Source: JAFDXJ01 sp039811225
GTDB taxonomy: Bacteria; Bacteroidota; Bacteroidia; Chitinophagales; Chitinophagaceae
DNA length: 64,000 nucleotides
Assembly: GCA_039811225.1 (NCBI GenBank)
Contig: JBDHYG010000011.1
Location: 19,842-83,841, forward strand
Reading direction: 5' to 3'
A program made the position numbers and the translations under genes. The notes under the pieces are model-generated. The model saw only the letters and a list, made by a program, of their open reading frames with translations, searched no databases and was not told the DNA's origin. Positions 36,434 through 45,118 of this stretch are shown here, in pieces; position 1 is the first letter of the stretch, and each line of letters starts with the position of its first letter.

Positions 36434-37444
36434 ATGAAGAAAGTGAAATTTGCCATCTTAGGCTGTGGTCATATCGGGAAGCGCCATGCCGAAATGGTTT
36501 CCAGAAATATGCATGCGGAACTGGTGGCATTGATCGACAGCAAAGAAGCCGGTGAATTACAAGTAGAAAATTATCCCGTTCCTTTTTTTCAATCTTTACC
36601 TGATTTTTTTGCCGCCGGTATTGATACCGATGTAATCACCATTGCCACACCCAATGGCTTGCATGCCACTCATGCCCTGCAGTGCCTCGATGCAAAAAAA
36701 CATATCGTCATAGAAAAACCCATTGCACTCACCAAAAAAGATGCGGAACAAATTTTATCCCGTGCTTTCCAGGTGCATAAGCATGTATTTGCCGTGATGC
36801 AAAACAGGTATTCACCACCGGTAACCTGGGCAAAAAAAATTTTAACGGATGGAATCGTAGGGAAAATTTTTATGGTTCAAATCAATTCTTATTGGAACCG
36901 CGATGAACGGTATTATACACCGGGAAACTGGCATGGCACAAAGTCGTTGGATGGAGGTTCCCTGTTTACCCAATTCTCGCATTTCATTGATATCCTCTAC
37001 TGGCTATTCGGGGATATCGAAAATATCCGTTCCTCGTTTAAATGTTTTACACACCAGGGCCTGACGGAATTCGAAGATGCCGGTATCATCCAGTTTGACC
37101 TGGTAAACGGGGGCATGGGCTGTATGAATTTCAGTACCTCTGTTTGGGATAAAAATATGGAAAGCAGTATTACGGTGGTAGGTGAAAATGGCAGTTTTAA
37201 AATTGGCGGCCAATACATGGACCATGTAGAATATTGCCATATAAAAAATTATGAGATGCCGGCATTACCGGCCACTAATCCGGCCAATAACTATGGACCT
37301 TATCAAGGCTCTGCCGCTAATCATAGTTATATAATTGAAAATGTAATTGATGTTATTAATGAGCGCGCTACCATTACCACCAATGCGCTGGAAGGCCTGA
37401 AAGTAGTAGAAATAATTGAGCGGATGTACCAGGCAGGCCACTAA
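36434..37444 (+). CDS. Gfo/Idh/MocA family oxidoreductase (copy 1)
   Basis: The 336-residue NAD(P)-dependent sugar oxidoreductase has a Rossmann start FAILGCGHIGKRH and the EKPIALTKKDAEQIL motif, where EKP carries the catalytic Lys. MQNRYSPPV, DGGSLFTQFSHFIDILYWLF and FKIGGQYMDHVEY follow. Position after a WbpD-like gene suggests oxidation of a UDP-sugar at C3, the WbpB step, but the sequence is not of the classical WbpB type. Its stop overlaps that of a convergent paralogue by three bases. Confidence 0.85.
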   Translation: MKKVKFAILGCGHIGKRHAEMVSRNMHAELVALIDSKEAGELQVENYPVPFFQSLPDFFAAGIDTDVITIATPNGLHATHALQCLDAKKHIVIEKPIALTKKDAEQILSRAFQVHKHVFAVMQNRYSPPVTWAKKILTDGIVGKIFMVQINSYWNRDERYYTPGNWHGTKSLDGGSLFTQFSHFIDILYWLFGDIENIRSSFKCFTHQGLTEFEDAGIIQFDLVNGGMGCMNFSTSVWDKNMESSITVVGENGSFKIGGQYMDHVEYCHIKNYEMPALPATNPANNYGPYQGSAANHSYIIENVIDVINERATITTNALEGLKVVEIIERMYQAGH

Positions 37445-38508
37445 CTGCCAGTTGCTTGTTTTGCGGCAGCATAAATTTTTTCGATCAGTTCCACGGTTTT
37501 CATACTATCAAATGCATTGGTTGTAATTTTTTTATCCGACAGTAAGGCAGCACAGACATGGGCATAAACTTTATCATGGTTGCTCATGGAACCCGTATAA
37601 TGGCCATATTCGTTTGGTGGATTCCCCGGGGGCAGATCCGTGATTTTCTCACCGGCTAAGTGCTGGTATTCCAATTCATTTAAATACTGCCCACCGATTT
37701 TGATAGTTCCTTTTTCTCCAAATAAAGTGAGAGAGCCTTCCATATTCTGGTCATAACTATTAATCGTGAAATGCATGGTACCCAGTACACCGGAGAGAAA
37801 ACCTGCTATGACCACACAGGTATCTTCAAAAGCAATTTCATTTTCATGAAGAAAATTTCCGCTATATGCATGCAGGTTTTTCACATCCCCCAGGAACCAA
37901 TAAACCAGGTCCATGAAGTGCGAAAACTGGGTAAATAAAATTCCCCCATCCATATCCAATGAACCTTTCCAGGTAGCTGGCCGGTAATATGCCGCAGACC
38001 GGTTCCAAAAACAATTCAGTTGCATAGAAGAAATTTTTCCCAACGCATTTTTTTCCAGCAATTGCTTAACGGCTACTACCGGCGGGTTATAGCGGTTTTG
38101 TTTTACTACAAAAAGCAGTTTATCATTTTGTTCGGCAGCGGCCATCATCAATCGGCAATCGGTAACAGAAAGTGCCATCGGCTTTTCACATAAAACATGA
38201 AAGCCTTTTTCCAAACAACTAATTGAATGTTGCGCATGCCATCCATTGGGAGTACAAATGGCGACCAGGTCCAGGTCTTTTTCATGTTGCAAAAATGCTT
38301 CTATAGTTGCATACGAGTGGGCATTGTATTTATCTGCTAAGGCAGCCGCTTTTTCCGGGATGATATCGCATACAGCACGGAGTTGTCCGTATGGTTCCAT
38401 CATTTTTACATGGCGTTGAGCTATGCGACCGCAACCAATAAGGCCAAAAGATAGTTGTTTCGTTACTGATGTCATGTTACTGCCCGGCAAAGAAACGTAT
38501 TGTAACAT
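37441..38508 (-). CDS. Gfo/Idh/MocA family oxidoreductase (copy 2, convergent paralogue)
   Basis: The 355-residue protein matches its convergent neighbour along its length: FGLIGCGRIAQRHVKM, CEKPMALSVTDCRLM, VKQNRYNPPV, GGILFTQFSHFMDLVYWFLG, IKIGGQYLNELEYQHL, KITTNAFDSMKTVELIEKIY. The catalytic Lys is in EKP. Start is the ATG at 38506-38508, or 33 bases further in (38475), where similarity begins. It lies after the fusA terminator, so it has its own promoter. Substrate unknown; probably a nucleotide sugar. Confidence 0.83.
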   Translation of the reverse strand: MLQYVSLPGSNMTSVTKQLSFGLIGCGRIAQRHVKMMEPYGQLRAVCDIIPEKAAALADKYNAHSYATIEAFLQHEKDLDLVAICTPNGWHAQHSISCLEKGFHVLCEKPMALSVTDCRLMMAAAEQNDKLLFVVKQNRYNPPVVAVKQLLEKNALGKISSMQLNCFWNRSAAYYRPATWKGSLDMDGGILFTQFSHFMDLVYWFLGDVKNLHAYSGNFLHENEIAFEDTCVVIAGFLSGVLGTMHFTINSYDQNMEGSLTLFGEKGTIKIGGQYLNELEYQHLAGEKITDLPPGNPPNEYGHYTGSMSNHDKVYAHVCAALLSDKKITTNAFDSMKTVELIEKIYAAAKQATGS

Positions 38509-38512
38509 AAAA

Positions 38513-38548
38513 TAAAAAACCGGGTATTGAAAATTTCAATACCCGGTT
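38513..38548 (-). terminator. Intrinsic terminator of fusA
   Basis: AACCGGGTATTGAAA and TTTCAATACCCGGTT (reverse strand) form a long stem followed by TTTTTATTTT. It ends about 20 bases past the fusA stop, just upstream of the copy 2 oxidoreductase start. Confidence 0.92.
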
Positions 38549-38566
38549 GGATAGAATTATACATGA

Positions 38567-40717
38567 TTAGTCTTCTACTTTTACTTTGCCTTTGCTCTTG
38601 GCTATTACCTCCTCGGCAATATTTGCCGGGGCCGGTGAATAGTGTGAGAATTCCATGGTAGAAGTAGCCCGGCCGCTGGTTAGTGAACGTAATTGGGTTA
38701 CATAACCAAACATTTCGCTCAAGGGAACTTTGGCTTTGATCACCTGGGCATTGCCCCGGCTATCCATGCCTTCGAGGATACCGCGGCGACGGTTCAGGTC
38801 ACCGGTAACATCTCCCATATATTGATCGGGTGTAACGACTTCCACTTTCATGATCGGCTCTAATAAAGTGGGCGATGCTTTTCTACCAGCCTCCCGGAAA
38901 CCTGCTTTGGCACACAGTTCAAAGCTCATAGAATCGGAGTCCACCTGGTGGAAGCTACCATCAAAAATGCGCACTTTCATGGCAGCCATCGGATAGCCAG
39001 CCAATACACCGGTAGTCATTGACGTTTCAAAACCTTTTTGAATAGCCGGTACAAATTCTTTTGGAATAGATCCACCGAATAAATCATTTTTAAACTGGAA
39101 ATGCTTATCGGTATTTTCTTTCAGCCATTCTTCGTCAGCCGGGCCAATTTCGAATTGGATATCAGCGAATTTACCACGGCCACCGGTTTGTTTTTTCAGG
39201 ATCTCGCGATGTGATATAGTCTTACCAAAGGTTTCTTTATAAGCCACTTGTGGATTGCCCTGGTTAATTTCCACTTTGAATTCGCGGCGCATCCGGTCCA
39301 CAATAATTTCAAGGTGCAATTCACCCATTCCGGAAAGAATGGTCTGGCCGGTATCTTCATCTGTCTTTACACGCAATGTAGGATCCTCTTCCACGAGTTT
39401 GGCGATAGCCATACCCATTTTATCTACATCGGCCTGCGTTTTAGGTTCGATGGCTATATTGATTACCGGTTCCGGGATAAACATATTTTCCAGGATGATC
39501 GGGTGGTTCTCATCGCAAAGCGTATCACCGGTTTTAATTTCTTTAAAACCAACGGCTGCTGCAATATCACCGGCTTCAATAAAATTGATTGGGTTTTGTT
39601 TATTGGCAAACATTTTCATGATACGGCTGATACGCTCATTTTTTCCACTGCGCATATTCCGCACATAACTGCCTGCATCGAGGTGACCGGAATAACAACG
39701 GAAGAATGCCAGCCTGCCCACAAACGGGTCGGTCATAATTTTAAAAGCCAATGCGGAAAAAGGTTCTTTCGCATCCGGCTTGCGCTGAATTTCTTCCCCG
39801 GTATCCGGGTTGATGCCTGTTACCGCTTCAATATCTTTAGGTGATGGCAGGTAACGGCATACTGCATCCAATGCCGTTTGTACCCCTTTATTTTTAAAGG
39901 ATGAACCACACATCATCGGTACAATACTCATATCAATGGTGGCTTTACGAATAGCCACATGTAATTCTTCTTCGGAAATGCTATTGGGGTCATCAAAGAA
40001 TTTCTCCAATAACTGGTCATCATATTCTGCTACTGCCTCAATCAGGTTTTGACGCCAATATTCCACATCTTCTTTCATATCATCGGGAATTGCTACTTCC
40101 TGGTAGGTCATCCCTTCCGTTGCTTCATCCCAAATAATACCTTTCATACTGATCAGGTCAACCACTCCTTTGAACTGGTCCTCTGCACCGATCGGCAGTT
40201 GCAGGGGTACTGCTTTCGCGCCCAGCATTTCTTTAACCTGCTTCACTACATTTAAAAAATCGGCACCGGCACGGTCCATTTTATTTACAAAACCGATACG
40301 AGGTACATTGTAGCGATTGGCCTGGCGCCATACTGTTTCACTCTGAGGTTCTACACCATCTACTGCAGAGAATAAAGCAATCAGGCCATCGAGTACACGC
40401 ATAGAACGTTCTACTTCCACGGTAAAATCCACGTGGCCGGGGGTATCAATAATATTAAAATAATAGCCCTTGGTATTGGCATCGGATTTCCCATTAACAG
40501 TTGGGAAATTCCATTGACAACTTACCGCTGCGGAGGTAATGGTAATCCCTCTTTCTTTTTCCTGGTCCATCCAGTCGGTAGTAGCTGCGCCATCATGCAC
40601 TTCACCTATCTTATGAATCATTCCTGTATAACGTAATATCCGTTCTGTGGTCGTCGTTTTTCCAGCATCAATATGAGCTGCAATTCCAAAATTTCTTTGT
40701 AACCTGAGATCTGCCAT
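38567..40717 (-). CDS. fusA: Elongation factor G
   Basis: EF-G (716 residues) drives GTP-dependent translocation. The G1 motif is AHIDAGKTTTTERILRYTG, with DTPGHVDFTVEVERS (G3) and FVNKMDRAGADFL (G4). Domains II to V are complete to the C-terminal GRATSTMEFSHYSPAPANIA. It is on the same strand as rpsL-rpsG but 4.4 kb away, with two secreted-protein genes between. It has its own terminator and a likely -7 element at 40899-40906. Confidence 0.98.
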   Translation of the reverse strand: MADLRLQRNFGIAAHIDAGKTTTTERILRYTGMIHKIGEVHDGAATTDWMDQEKERGITITSAAVSCQWNFPTVNGKSDANTKGYYFNIIDTPGHVDFTVEVERSMRVLDGLIALFSAVDGVEPQSETVWRQANRYNVPRIGFVNKMDRAGADFLNVVKQVKEMLGAKAVPLQLPIGAEDQFKGVVDLISMKGIIWDEATEGMTYQEVAIPDDMKEDVEYWRQNLIEAVAEYDDQLLEKFFDDPNSISEEELHVAIRKATIDMSIVPMMCGSSFKNKGVQTALDAVCRYLPSPKDIEAVTGINPDTGEEIQRKPDAKEPFSALAFKIMTDPFVGRLAFFRCYSGHLDAGSYVRNMRSGKNERISRIMKMFANKQNPINFIEAGDIAAAVGFKEIKTGDTLCDENHPIILENMFIPEPVINIAIEPKTQADVDKMGMAIAKLVEEDPTLRVKTDEDTGQTILSGMGELHLEIIVDRMRREFKVEINQGNPQVAYKETFGKTISHREILKKQTGGRGKFADIQFEIGPADEEWLKENTDKHFQFKNDLFGGSIPKEFVPAIQKGFETSMTTGVLAGYPMAAMKVRIFDGSFHQVDSDSMSFELCAKAGFREAGRKASPTLLEPIMKVEVVTPDQYMGDVTGDLNRRRGILEGMDSRGNAQVIKAKVPLSEMFGYVTQLRSLTSGRATSTMEFSHYSPAPANIAEEVIAKSKGKVKVED

Positions 40718-41162
40718 TTTTGTTTTGTTTAAAATCTTTTCCCGGCTTTCGGCGGGTTGTTGTAATAAAAAATAAAGTGTAAAGGAAAAAATCCCGTTTG
40801 AATTATGCTAATATGATATATTGGTAACCCGCATATTTGCTAGCTAATACCCGGCGCAATCCGGTTTTTATACGCCCTCTTTGTATTTTTTAGCGGCGCA
40901 AAGGTAGTTATTTTTCTCAAACCCACACCTGAAATATAAAAAAAATCAGGAATTTCTTCTTTCTCCACTATCATGGACAACAGTAAAGCATGCTTCCTGC
41001 TTACAGGTAAACCTGCCTGTTTTGGAGGCATTTTCTTCCTTCCAATTTTGGTTAAAGATCATTTTAATTTGAAAAGCAGATCTAATGAATTATCAGAAAA
41101 TACCTGTTTGTCCTTTTTTCTGCTTTCGGCCTGATAGCCTTATCAATTTCTTTATAACTATC
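40718..41162. other. Leader/intergenic region upstream of fusA
   Basis: This 445-base gap holds the fusA leader of about 175 bases if the TACCTTTG box at 40899-40906 is used. Beyond that it is AT-rich with no recognised gene or RNA. A 63-codon reverse frame at 40840-41031 overlaps the promoter box and is not called. No intrinsic terminator with a clear T-run was seen for the T9SS gene that ends at 41163. Confidence 0.5.
40899..40906 (-). promoter_or_regulatory. -7 element of a probable fusA promoter
   Basis: The reverse strand reads TACCTTTG followed by CGCCG, nearly the same as the -7 regions of rplU and rpsL. A TTTG lies only 11 bases upstream, too close for a -33 element, so the promoter is half supported. 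Confidence 0.5.
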
Positions 41163-41239
41163 TCACTCTTTCAATAATTTTAAATAACTGTTTTTGCCAT
41201 CCTGGTTTACCTGGATGTAATAAGCGCCTGGTGCTAAAG
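41162..41239. repeat. 78-bp direct repeat, copy A (end of the T9SS gene)
   Basis: Matches 44832-44909 in 74 of 78 positions. This copy encodes the last 25 or so residues (LAPGAYYIQVNQDGKNSYLK and on) and stop of the delta-60 gene. Both copies lie in the same orientation. Confidence 0.95.
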
Positions 41240-42962
41240 TTTGCAGATCGAGCTGAATGGTACTACCTGCTGCAAAATCTTTTTGCAGGACAAGCCGGCC
41301 CTGCATATCCCGTACACGAATTTGCACCGGGCTGTCATTGCGCAAGCCGGTAATAGTAACGAGTTTTCGGGCAGGATTGGGATAGAGGCCAATGCTGCCG
41401 GGTGCTTCCATTTCTATTTTTACAATAGCGCTAAAGCTATGGCTGCCATTGCCGGCATTCTCGCGGATGCGGTAGTAATTGGTACCACTGAGTGGGTGGT
41501 TATCGGTATAGCTGTACACATGGGCGCCGGTACCACCCTGTGCGGGTACAGTAGCCAGGTCTGTAAAGCTGGCTGCATTGCCGCTACGCTGCACGGTGAA
41601 TGAGGCCGTATTGTTTTCATTTAATGTTTGCCAGGAAAGGGTGATGGCATTTTGCTCCTGCACGGCTTTCAGGTCTTTGAAATTTGTTGCGAGGACTAAG
41701 TCGCCATTGAATCGCAATAATTGAATTCCATATCCGGGAGCGCCAGTAAGTAATATTTTCCCCGTTGGCAAATAATGTATAGATGTTATTGCTAACTCTA
41801 ATGTGTCTATAAATACAGGTGATATGCCGCCTTCTCCAAAGCTAGTATCTAAGTTGCCTTCTTGAGTAAGGCGAATAAATAAAATTGGAACAGAATTCCC
41901 GGACATAATATTTCCGCATAAAAGAACTGAACCATTCGTTTGCGAAGCAACATCCCAGGAACGGATATCTTTATAGTTTTGATAATCGATAAGTGTTCCC
42001 CCTCCAGCACCAAAATTGTAATCAATATTCCCATCTTCATTAAAGCGACATATAGCCATACTAATTTTATTCCCTTTTCCACTTTCTCCGGTACATATTA
42101 TTTTGTCATCCGGCTGTAATGCCATTGCTTCCATAGTACTATTCCAAAAGCCTCCCTGTCCCTGGCCAAAGATATACGTTGCAACGCCATTTACACCAAA
42201 ACCGTCATCTATACTACCATCCGGTAGAAAACATTCTACTATATATCCGGGTTGAGAATCAAAAAAATTATTTGTACTGCCTCTTAAAATCCGGCCATCC
42301 GTGCGCAGCAGCAGTGAATTAGAACTGGTTTGATTGGTGTAATGTGTTACTACCAATCCGGCTTCCCCAAAATCCGGATCCAGGCCACCATTTGGCAATA
42401 CTCTGCAAATAAAAGTTTTTGAATAATCATATTCATCTTCTTTTAAATCACCGGATATGATTATTTTCCCATCGGATTGAACGGCTAAACCTGTGGCCCA
42501 AGCATCAAAGTCCAACATGATGGAGTCAAAACCATTTAATCCAAAACTACTATCCAATATGCCATTGCTTTTAAACATTACCAATGCTACATCAATCTTA
42601 TTATTGATGCTATAAGAAGTGGCACAAATAATGCGGCCATCACTTATCAAACCGAATGTTTTAAAATGAGTACCATAAAAATGATCAGCTTTTAAAAATT
42701 CCGTATGACCATTGCTTCCAAAACCGGAATCAATAGAACCATCCATATTAAAACGATCTAAGGTTAATCCAGCTGTCAGCCCCATGACAACAATTTTCCC
42801 ATCTGGCTGTAAAATTGAATGATGTGTATGTGATAATGTGGGTGTAAAAATATATCCTCCATTTCCAAAACTTTGATCCAAGGTTCCTGGCTGGGCATGT
42901 AAAATTGTAGAACTGAAAAAAAATGTGCAAAGGACAATCAGCGATTTTAAAATAGGTTTCAT
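41163..42962 (-). CDS. Secreted delta-60 repeat protein with T9SS C-terminal sorting domain
   Basis: The 599-residue protein has a signal peptide (MKPILKSLIVLCTFFFSSTI ending LHAQ). At least seven delta-60 type repeats follow, each with an xLDxSFGxxG core: GTLDQSFGNGG, GSIDSGFGSNG, GILDSSFGLNG, GGLDPDFGEAG, GSIDDGFGVNG, GNLDTSFGEGG. They likely form a beta-propeller. A fibronectin-like stretch follows, then the type IX sorting domain, IGLYPNPARKLVTITGL to LAPGAYYIQV. It should be exported through T9SS and anchored or released outside. It sits in the island between rpsG and fusA. Confidence 0.88.
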   Translation of the reverse strand: MKPILKSLIVLCTFFFSSTILHAQPGTLDQSFGNGGYIFTPTLSHTHHSILQPDGKIVVMGLTAGLTLDRFNMDGSIDSGFGSNGHTEFLKADHFYGTHFKTFGLISDGRIICATSYSINNKIDVALVMFKSNGILDSSFGLNGFDSIMLDFDAWATGLAVQSDGKIIISGDLKEDEYDYSKTFICRVLPNGGLDPDFGEAGLVVTHYTNQTSSNSLLLRTDGRILRGSTNNFFDSQPGYIVECFLPDGSIDDGFGVNGVATYIFGQGQGGFWNSTMEAMALQPDDKIICTGESGKGNKISMAICRFNEDGNIDYNFGAGGGTLIDYQNYKDIRSWDVASQTNGSVLLCGNIMSGNSVPILFIRLTQEGNLDTSFGEGGISPVFIDTLELAITSIHYLPTGKILLTGAPGYGIQLLRFNGDLVLATNFKDLKAVQEQNAITLSWQTLNENNTASFTVQRSGNAASFTDLATVPAQGGTGAHVYSYTDNHPLSGTNYYRIRENAGNGSHSFSAIVKIEMEAPGSIGLYPNPARKLVTITGLRNDSPVQIRVRDMQGRLVLQKDFAAGSTIQLDLQTLAPGAYYIQVNQDGKNSYLKLLKE

Positions 42963-43003
42963 GACTATTGTTATTTTAAGTTAAATTATTTTTTCCGAAA
43001 TAT

Positions 43004-44722
43004 TTATTGACAATTATTATTGGCTGCTACAGCACAGGCACCTTGACTGGTTCGCTTATCTTCACAGTTTACAAATTTCTGTATGCCAAGTAAACCACCT
43101 GCTGTCCCATTCATGATTGCCTGGAAGAAAAAACAGGTTCGAGCAGCAAGATATTCATTCACCTGGTCTTTGGTACATGCCCAAGTAGCGCCAAAATTGG
43201 TATAACAGGTACAGGTATCGCAAATTTTCCCTAAACCATGTTTCATAGTGCTATCAATATACATTAAAGTTGGAATACCATTTGATTTTAAAATTTTATA
43301 TAAATTATTGGAACATTCAATTCTATAATCCGGATTTGGGTTTTGTTTACCATCAGCATGTACAATAAAAGGGATATTGATTAAACACCAATTTTCAGTA
43401 GTATATATGCTATCGTCTATATTTGGATAGAAACGATTTTGCCTAATCTCTTGAAAAGGAAAAACGGGGTCAAGTTTACCCATAAAACCGATCATTGGTT
43501 TTAGAATATAGGTGCCATTTTGAGTTAAGAAATCATATTCACGTGCCGAATCACTCACAACCTTAGGAATTGCAAATCCACCCCACATACTGCAAAAACC
43601 CTGAATATGTGAAAGATAATTTATGGTAGTATCTCCATAATAAAAGTCCGCATTGATTGGGCCAAGTGCAGAAGATATGGGCAATTCACCGGGCGGTACT
43701 TTAAAAATGGAATCTATCATAGCCTGGGATGGATAATAAATGGCCCCTGCTGCACCCAATCCACCCGCACTCTGCCCTATGACAAAAAGCCGGTTTGTGT
43801 CTATCTGATAAGGAAAATGATTGTATGCTATACGTGCCTGCCGCTTAATAATACTCCTGTATGCACCTCGAAGATCTTGAATAGCCCTGTAATTAGCCAA
43901 CAATTGTTGCGCACTGGTGATACCCTGATACGACAAAGGTGATTTTATTCTTCCTCTTCGATATTCAATATTAAATACGACAAAACCTTTTCGTGCTAAG
44001 CTTCTACATAAGACATCTTCGTAATTCAGGTTACTACAGTCAGAAAATCCGCCTGCATGGGAAAGTAGAATTGCCGGGAACTTACATGAATCATAATTAA
44101 TTCCACTGATATAATAGGCATAATAAGACAATTGATCCGCATCATCAGTACAGCTATCTATATTGGTACAGGTAAAATTATCTTCAAAATCATCAAAACC
44201 TGGTTCTATATTATCTCCACTGTATGATACATCATAATAATTGGGAATAGGCGTTACATTTTTTGCATAAGATACTTTGCCTGATTTTACAACTCTGTTT
44301 GAATCAAAAATATACCCTGTCATATCAAAGGCACAGTTTGCTGCAGTACTGTCACATGTTCCAGTTATATTGTTATAACTTCGTTTCTTTGTCAGCGAAT
44401 CCAATGTTTTTTGTAAATCCTGTAAAATTATCTTAACTGTAATGTGTGCTTTGTGTTCTAAAAGAATAACCGGAATATTATTCTTTGAAACATAGGCTTT
44501 TTTGTGGTATTTTTCATTGGGAGTAAACAGCCCTACCCCTGGAAGGCTTTTACCCACAGGGTCTTGTCGATTTAAGAGCAGGCCATTAAACATCTCGCCC
44601 CCCCCCCCCGCGGAAGGTGAAGCTATCTTTTGCTGCTGTATTTCTTTGTTCAAAGATGCCTGTATAAAATAAGCGCTACTAAGTATAAGGCTGAAAGAAA
44701 GCAGGGTGGATAGCTGTTTCAT
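43004..44722 (-). CDS. Secreted alpha/beta hydrolase (carboxylesterase-like), with G12 tract
   Basis: From the ATG at 44720-44722 the protein has 572 residues and a signal peptide MKQLSTLLSFSLILSSAYF. The frame is open 17 codons further upstream, but that part is basic and unconvincing. The alpha/beta-hydrolase core shows ILLSHAGGFSDC (oxyanion region), FVVFNIEYRRG and the nucleophile elbow FVIGQSAGGLGAAG, Ser318. FIVHADGKQNP and YIDSTMKHGLG may carry the acid and His. Many Cys occur, mostly in the second half. Residues 39-42 are encoded by a run of 12 G. The gene looks more AT-rich than fusA or rpsG; no T9SS domain is present. Confidence 0.75.
   Translation of the reverse strand: MKQLSTLLSFSLILSSAYFIQASLNKEIQQQKIASPSAGGGGEMFNGLLLNRQDPVGKSLPGVGLFTPNEKYHKKAYVSKNNIPVILLEHKAHITVKIILQDLQKTLDSLTKKRSYNNITGTCDSTAANCAFDMTGYIFDSNRVVKSGKVSYAKNVTPIPNYYDVSYSGDNIEPGFDDFEDNFTCTNIDSCTDDADQLSYYAYYISGINYDSCKFPAILLSHAGGFSDCSNLNYEDVLCRSLARKGFVVFNIEYRRGRIKSPLSYQGITSAQQLLANYRAIQDLRGAYRSIIKRQARIAYNHFPYQIDTNRLFVIGQSAGGLGAAGAIYYPSQAMIDSIFKVPPGELPISSALGPINADFYYGDTTINYLSHIQGFCSMWGGFAIPKVVSDSAREYDFLTQNGTYILKPMIGFMGKLDPVFPFQEIRQNRFYPNIDDSIYTTENWCLINIPFIVHADGKQNPNPDYRIECSNNLYKILKSNGIPTLMYIDSTMKHGLGKICDTCTCYTNFGATWACTKDQVNEYLAARTCFFFQAIMNGTAGGLLGIQKFVNCEDKRTSQGACAVAANNNCQ
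44598..44609 (-). repeat. G12 homopolymer inside the hydrolase gene
   Basis: Twelve C on the plus strand read as G12 on the coding strand, encoding Gly39-Gly42 just after the signal peptide. Gain or loss of one base would shift the frame at codon 39-42. It is the only such C/G run I saw in the window. Confidence 0.95.
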
Positions 44723-44831
44723 GGCAAGGTTGATTTTCTTGTGTAAGATAAAACAAAAAAATTTTAAAACCAATAGTGTGTAATAAATTTTTTGTGGATT
44801 GCCGGTTTCCCATTATTCCAACTTTTCCCCA

Positions 44832-44909
44832 CTCACTCTTTCAATAATTTTAAATGACTGTTTATGCCATCATGGTTTACGTGGATGTAATAAGCGCCTG
44901 GTGCTAAAG
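44832..44909. repeat. 78-bp direct repeat, copy B (in the relic)
   Basis: Matches 41162-41239 with four mismatches. All four change the encoded amino acid (Gln to His twice, Lys to Ile, Tyr to His) and none is silent, as expected without selection. Confidence 0.95.
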
Positions 44910-44990
44910 ATACATATATCTGCTTTCACCAGGTAGTTGTGGCCTTCTGTGAATTGCCGTATTTCCTGAAAATATATTTTGACCAATAAA
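44833..44990 (-). pseudogene. Relic of a T9SS C-terminal sorting domain
   Basis: Reading from about 44990 down, one frame gives KIYFQEIRQFTEGHNYLVKA, like the strand before the end of a T9SS domain (compare LQKDFAAGSTIQLDLQTL in the intact gene). A shift of frame then gives LAPGAYYIHVNHDGINSHLK, a few more residues and a stop at 44833. The last 78 bases nearly equal the end of the intact gene at 41163, while the part upstream is diverged. No gene body precedes it; in-frame stops occur near 45011. It is the remains of another T9SS cargo gene or of a recombination event. Confidence 0.75.
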
Positions 44991-45092
44991 ACTAAATGAA
45001 AGGGCTTTCCTTAAATACACACAGGGTAAAAAATCAGATTGCGCGTAATTACCGTTTGGCTATATCATGCACAGTTTATCATGCAACTAAAA

Positions 45093-45118
45093 TAAAAAAA
45101 ACCTGCCATGTGGCAGGT
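45093..45118 (-). terminator. Intrinsic terminator after rpsG
   Basis: ACCTGCCA, TG, TGGCAGGT is a perfect stem followed on the reverse strand by seven T and more. It ends the rpsL-rpsG transcript, so fusA is a separate unit. Confidence 0.92.

Larger units (their letters stand above)
44774..45092. other. Intergenic stretch between the hydrolase gene and the rpsG terminator
   Basis: This gap contains the relic at 44833-44990. The part nearest the hydrolase (44774-44830) is AT-rich and must hold its promoter. The remainder up to the terminator shows no gene: a 71-codon forward frame from 44996 overlaps rpsG on the other strand and is a shadow. Confidence 0.55.

Noticed and set aside
40840..41031. 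63-codon reverse frame upstream of fusA
   Set aside because: It runs through the TACCTTTG box and shows no conserved motif; better explained as leader sequence.
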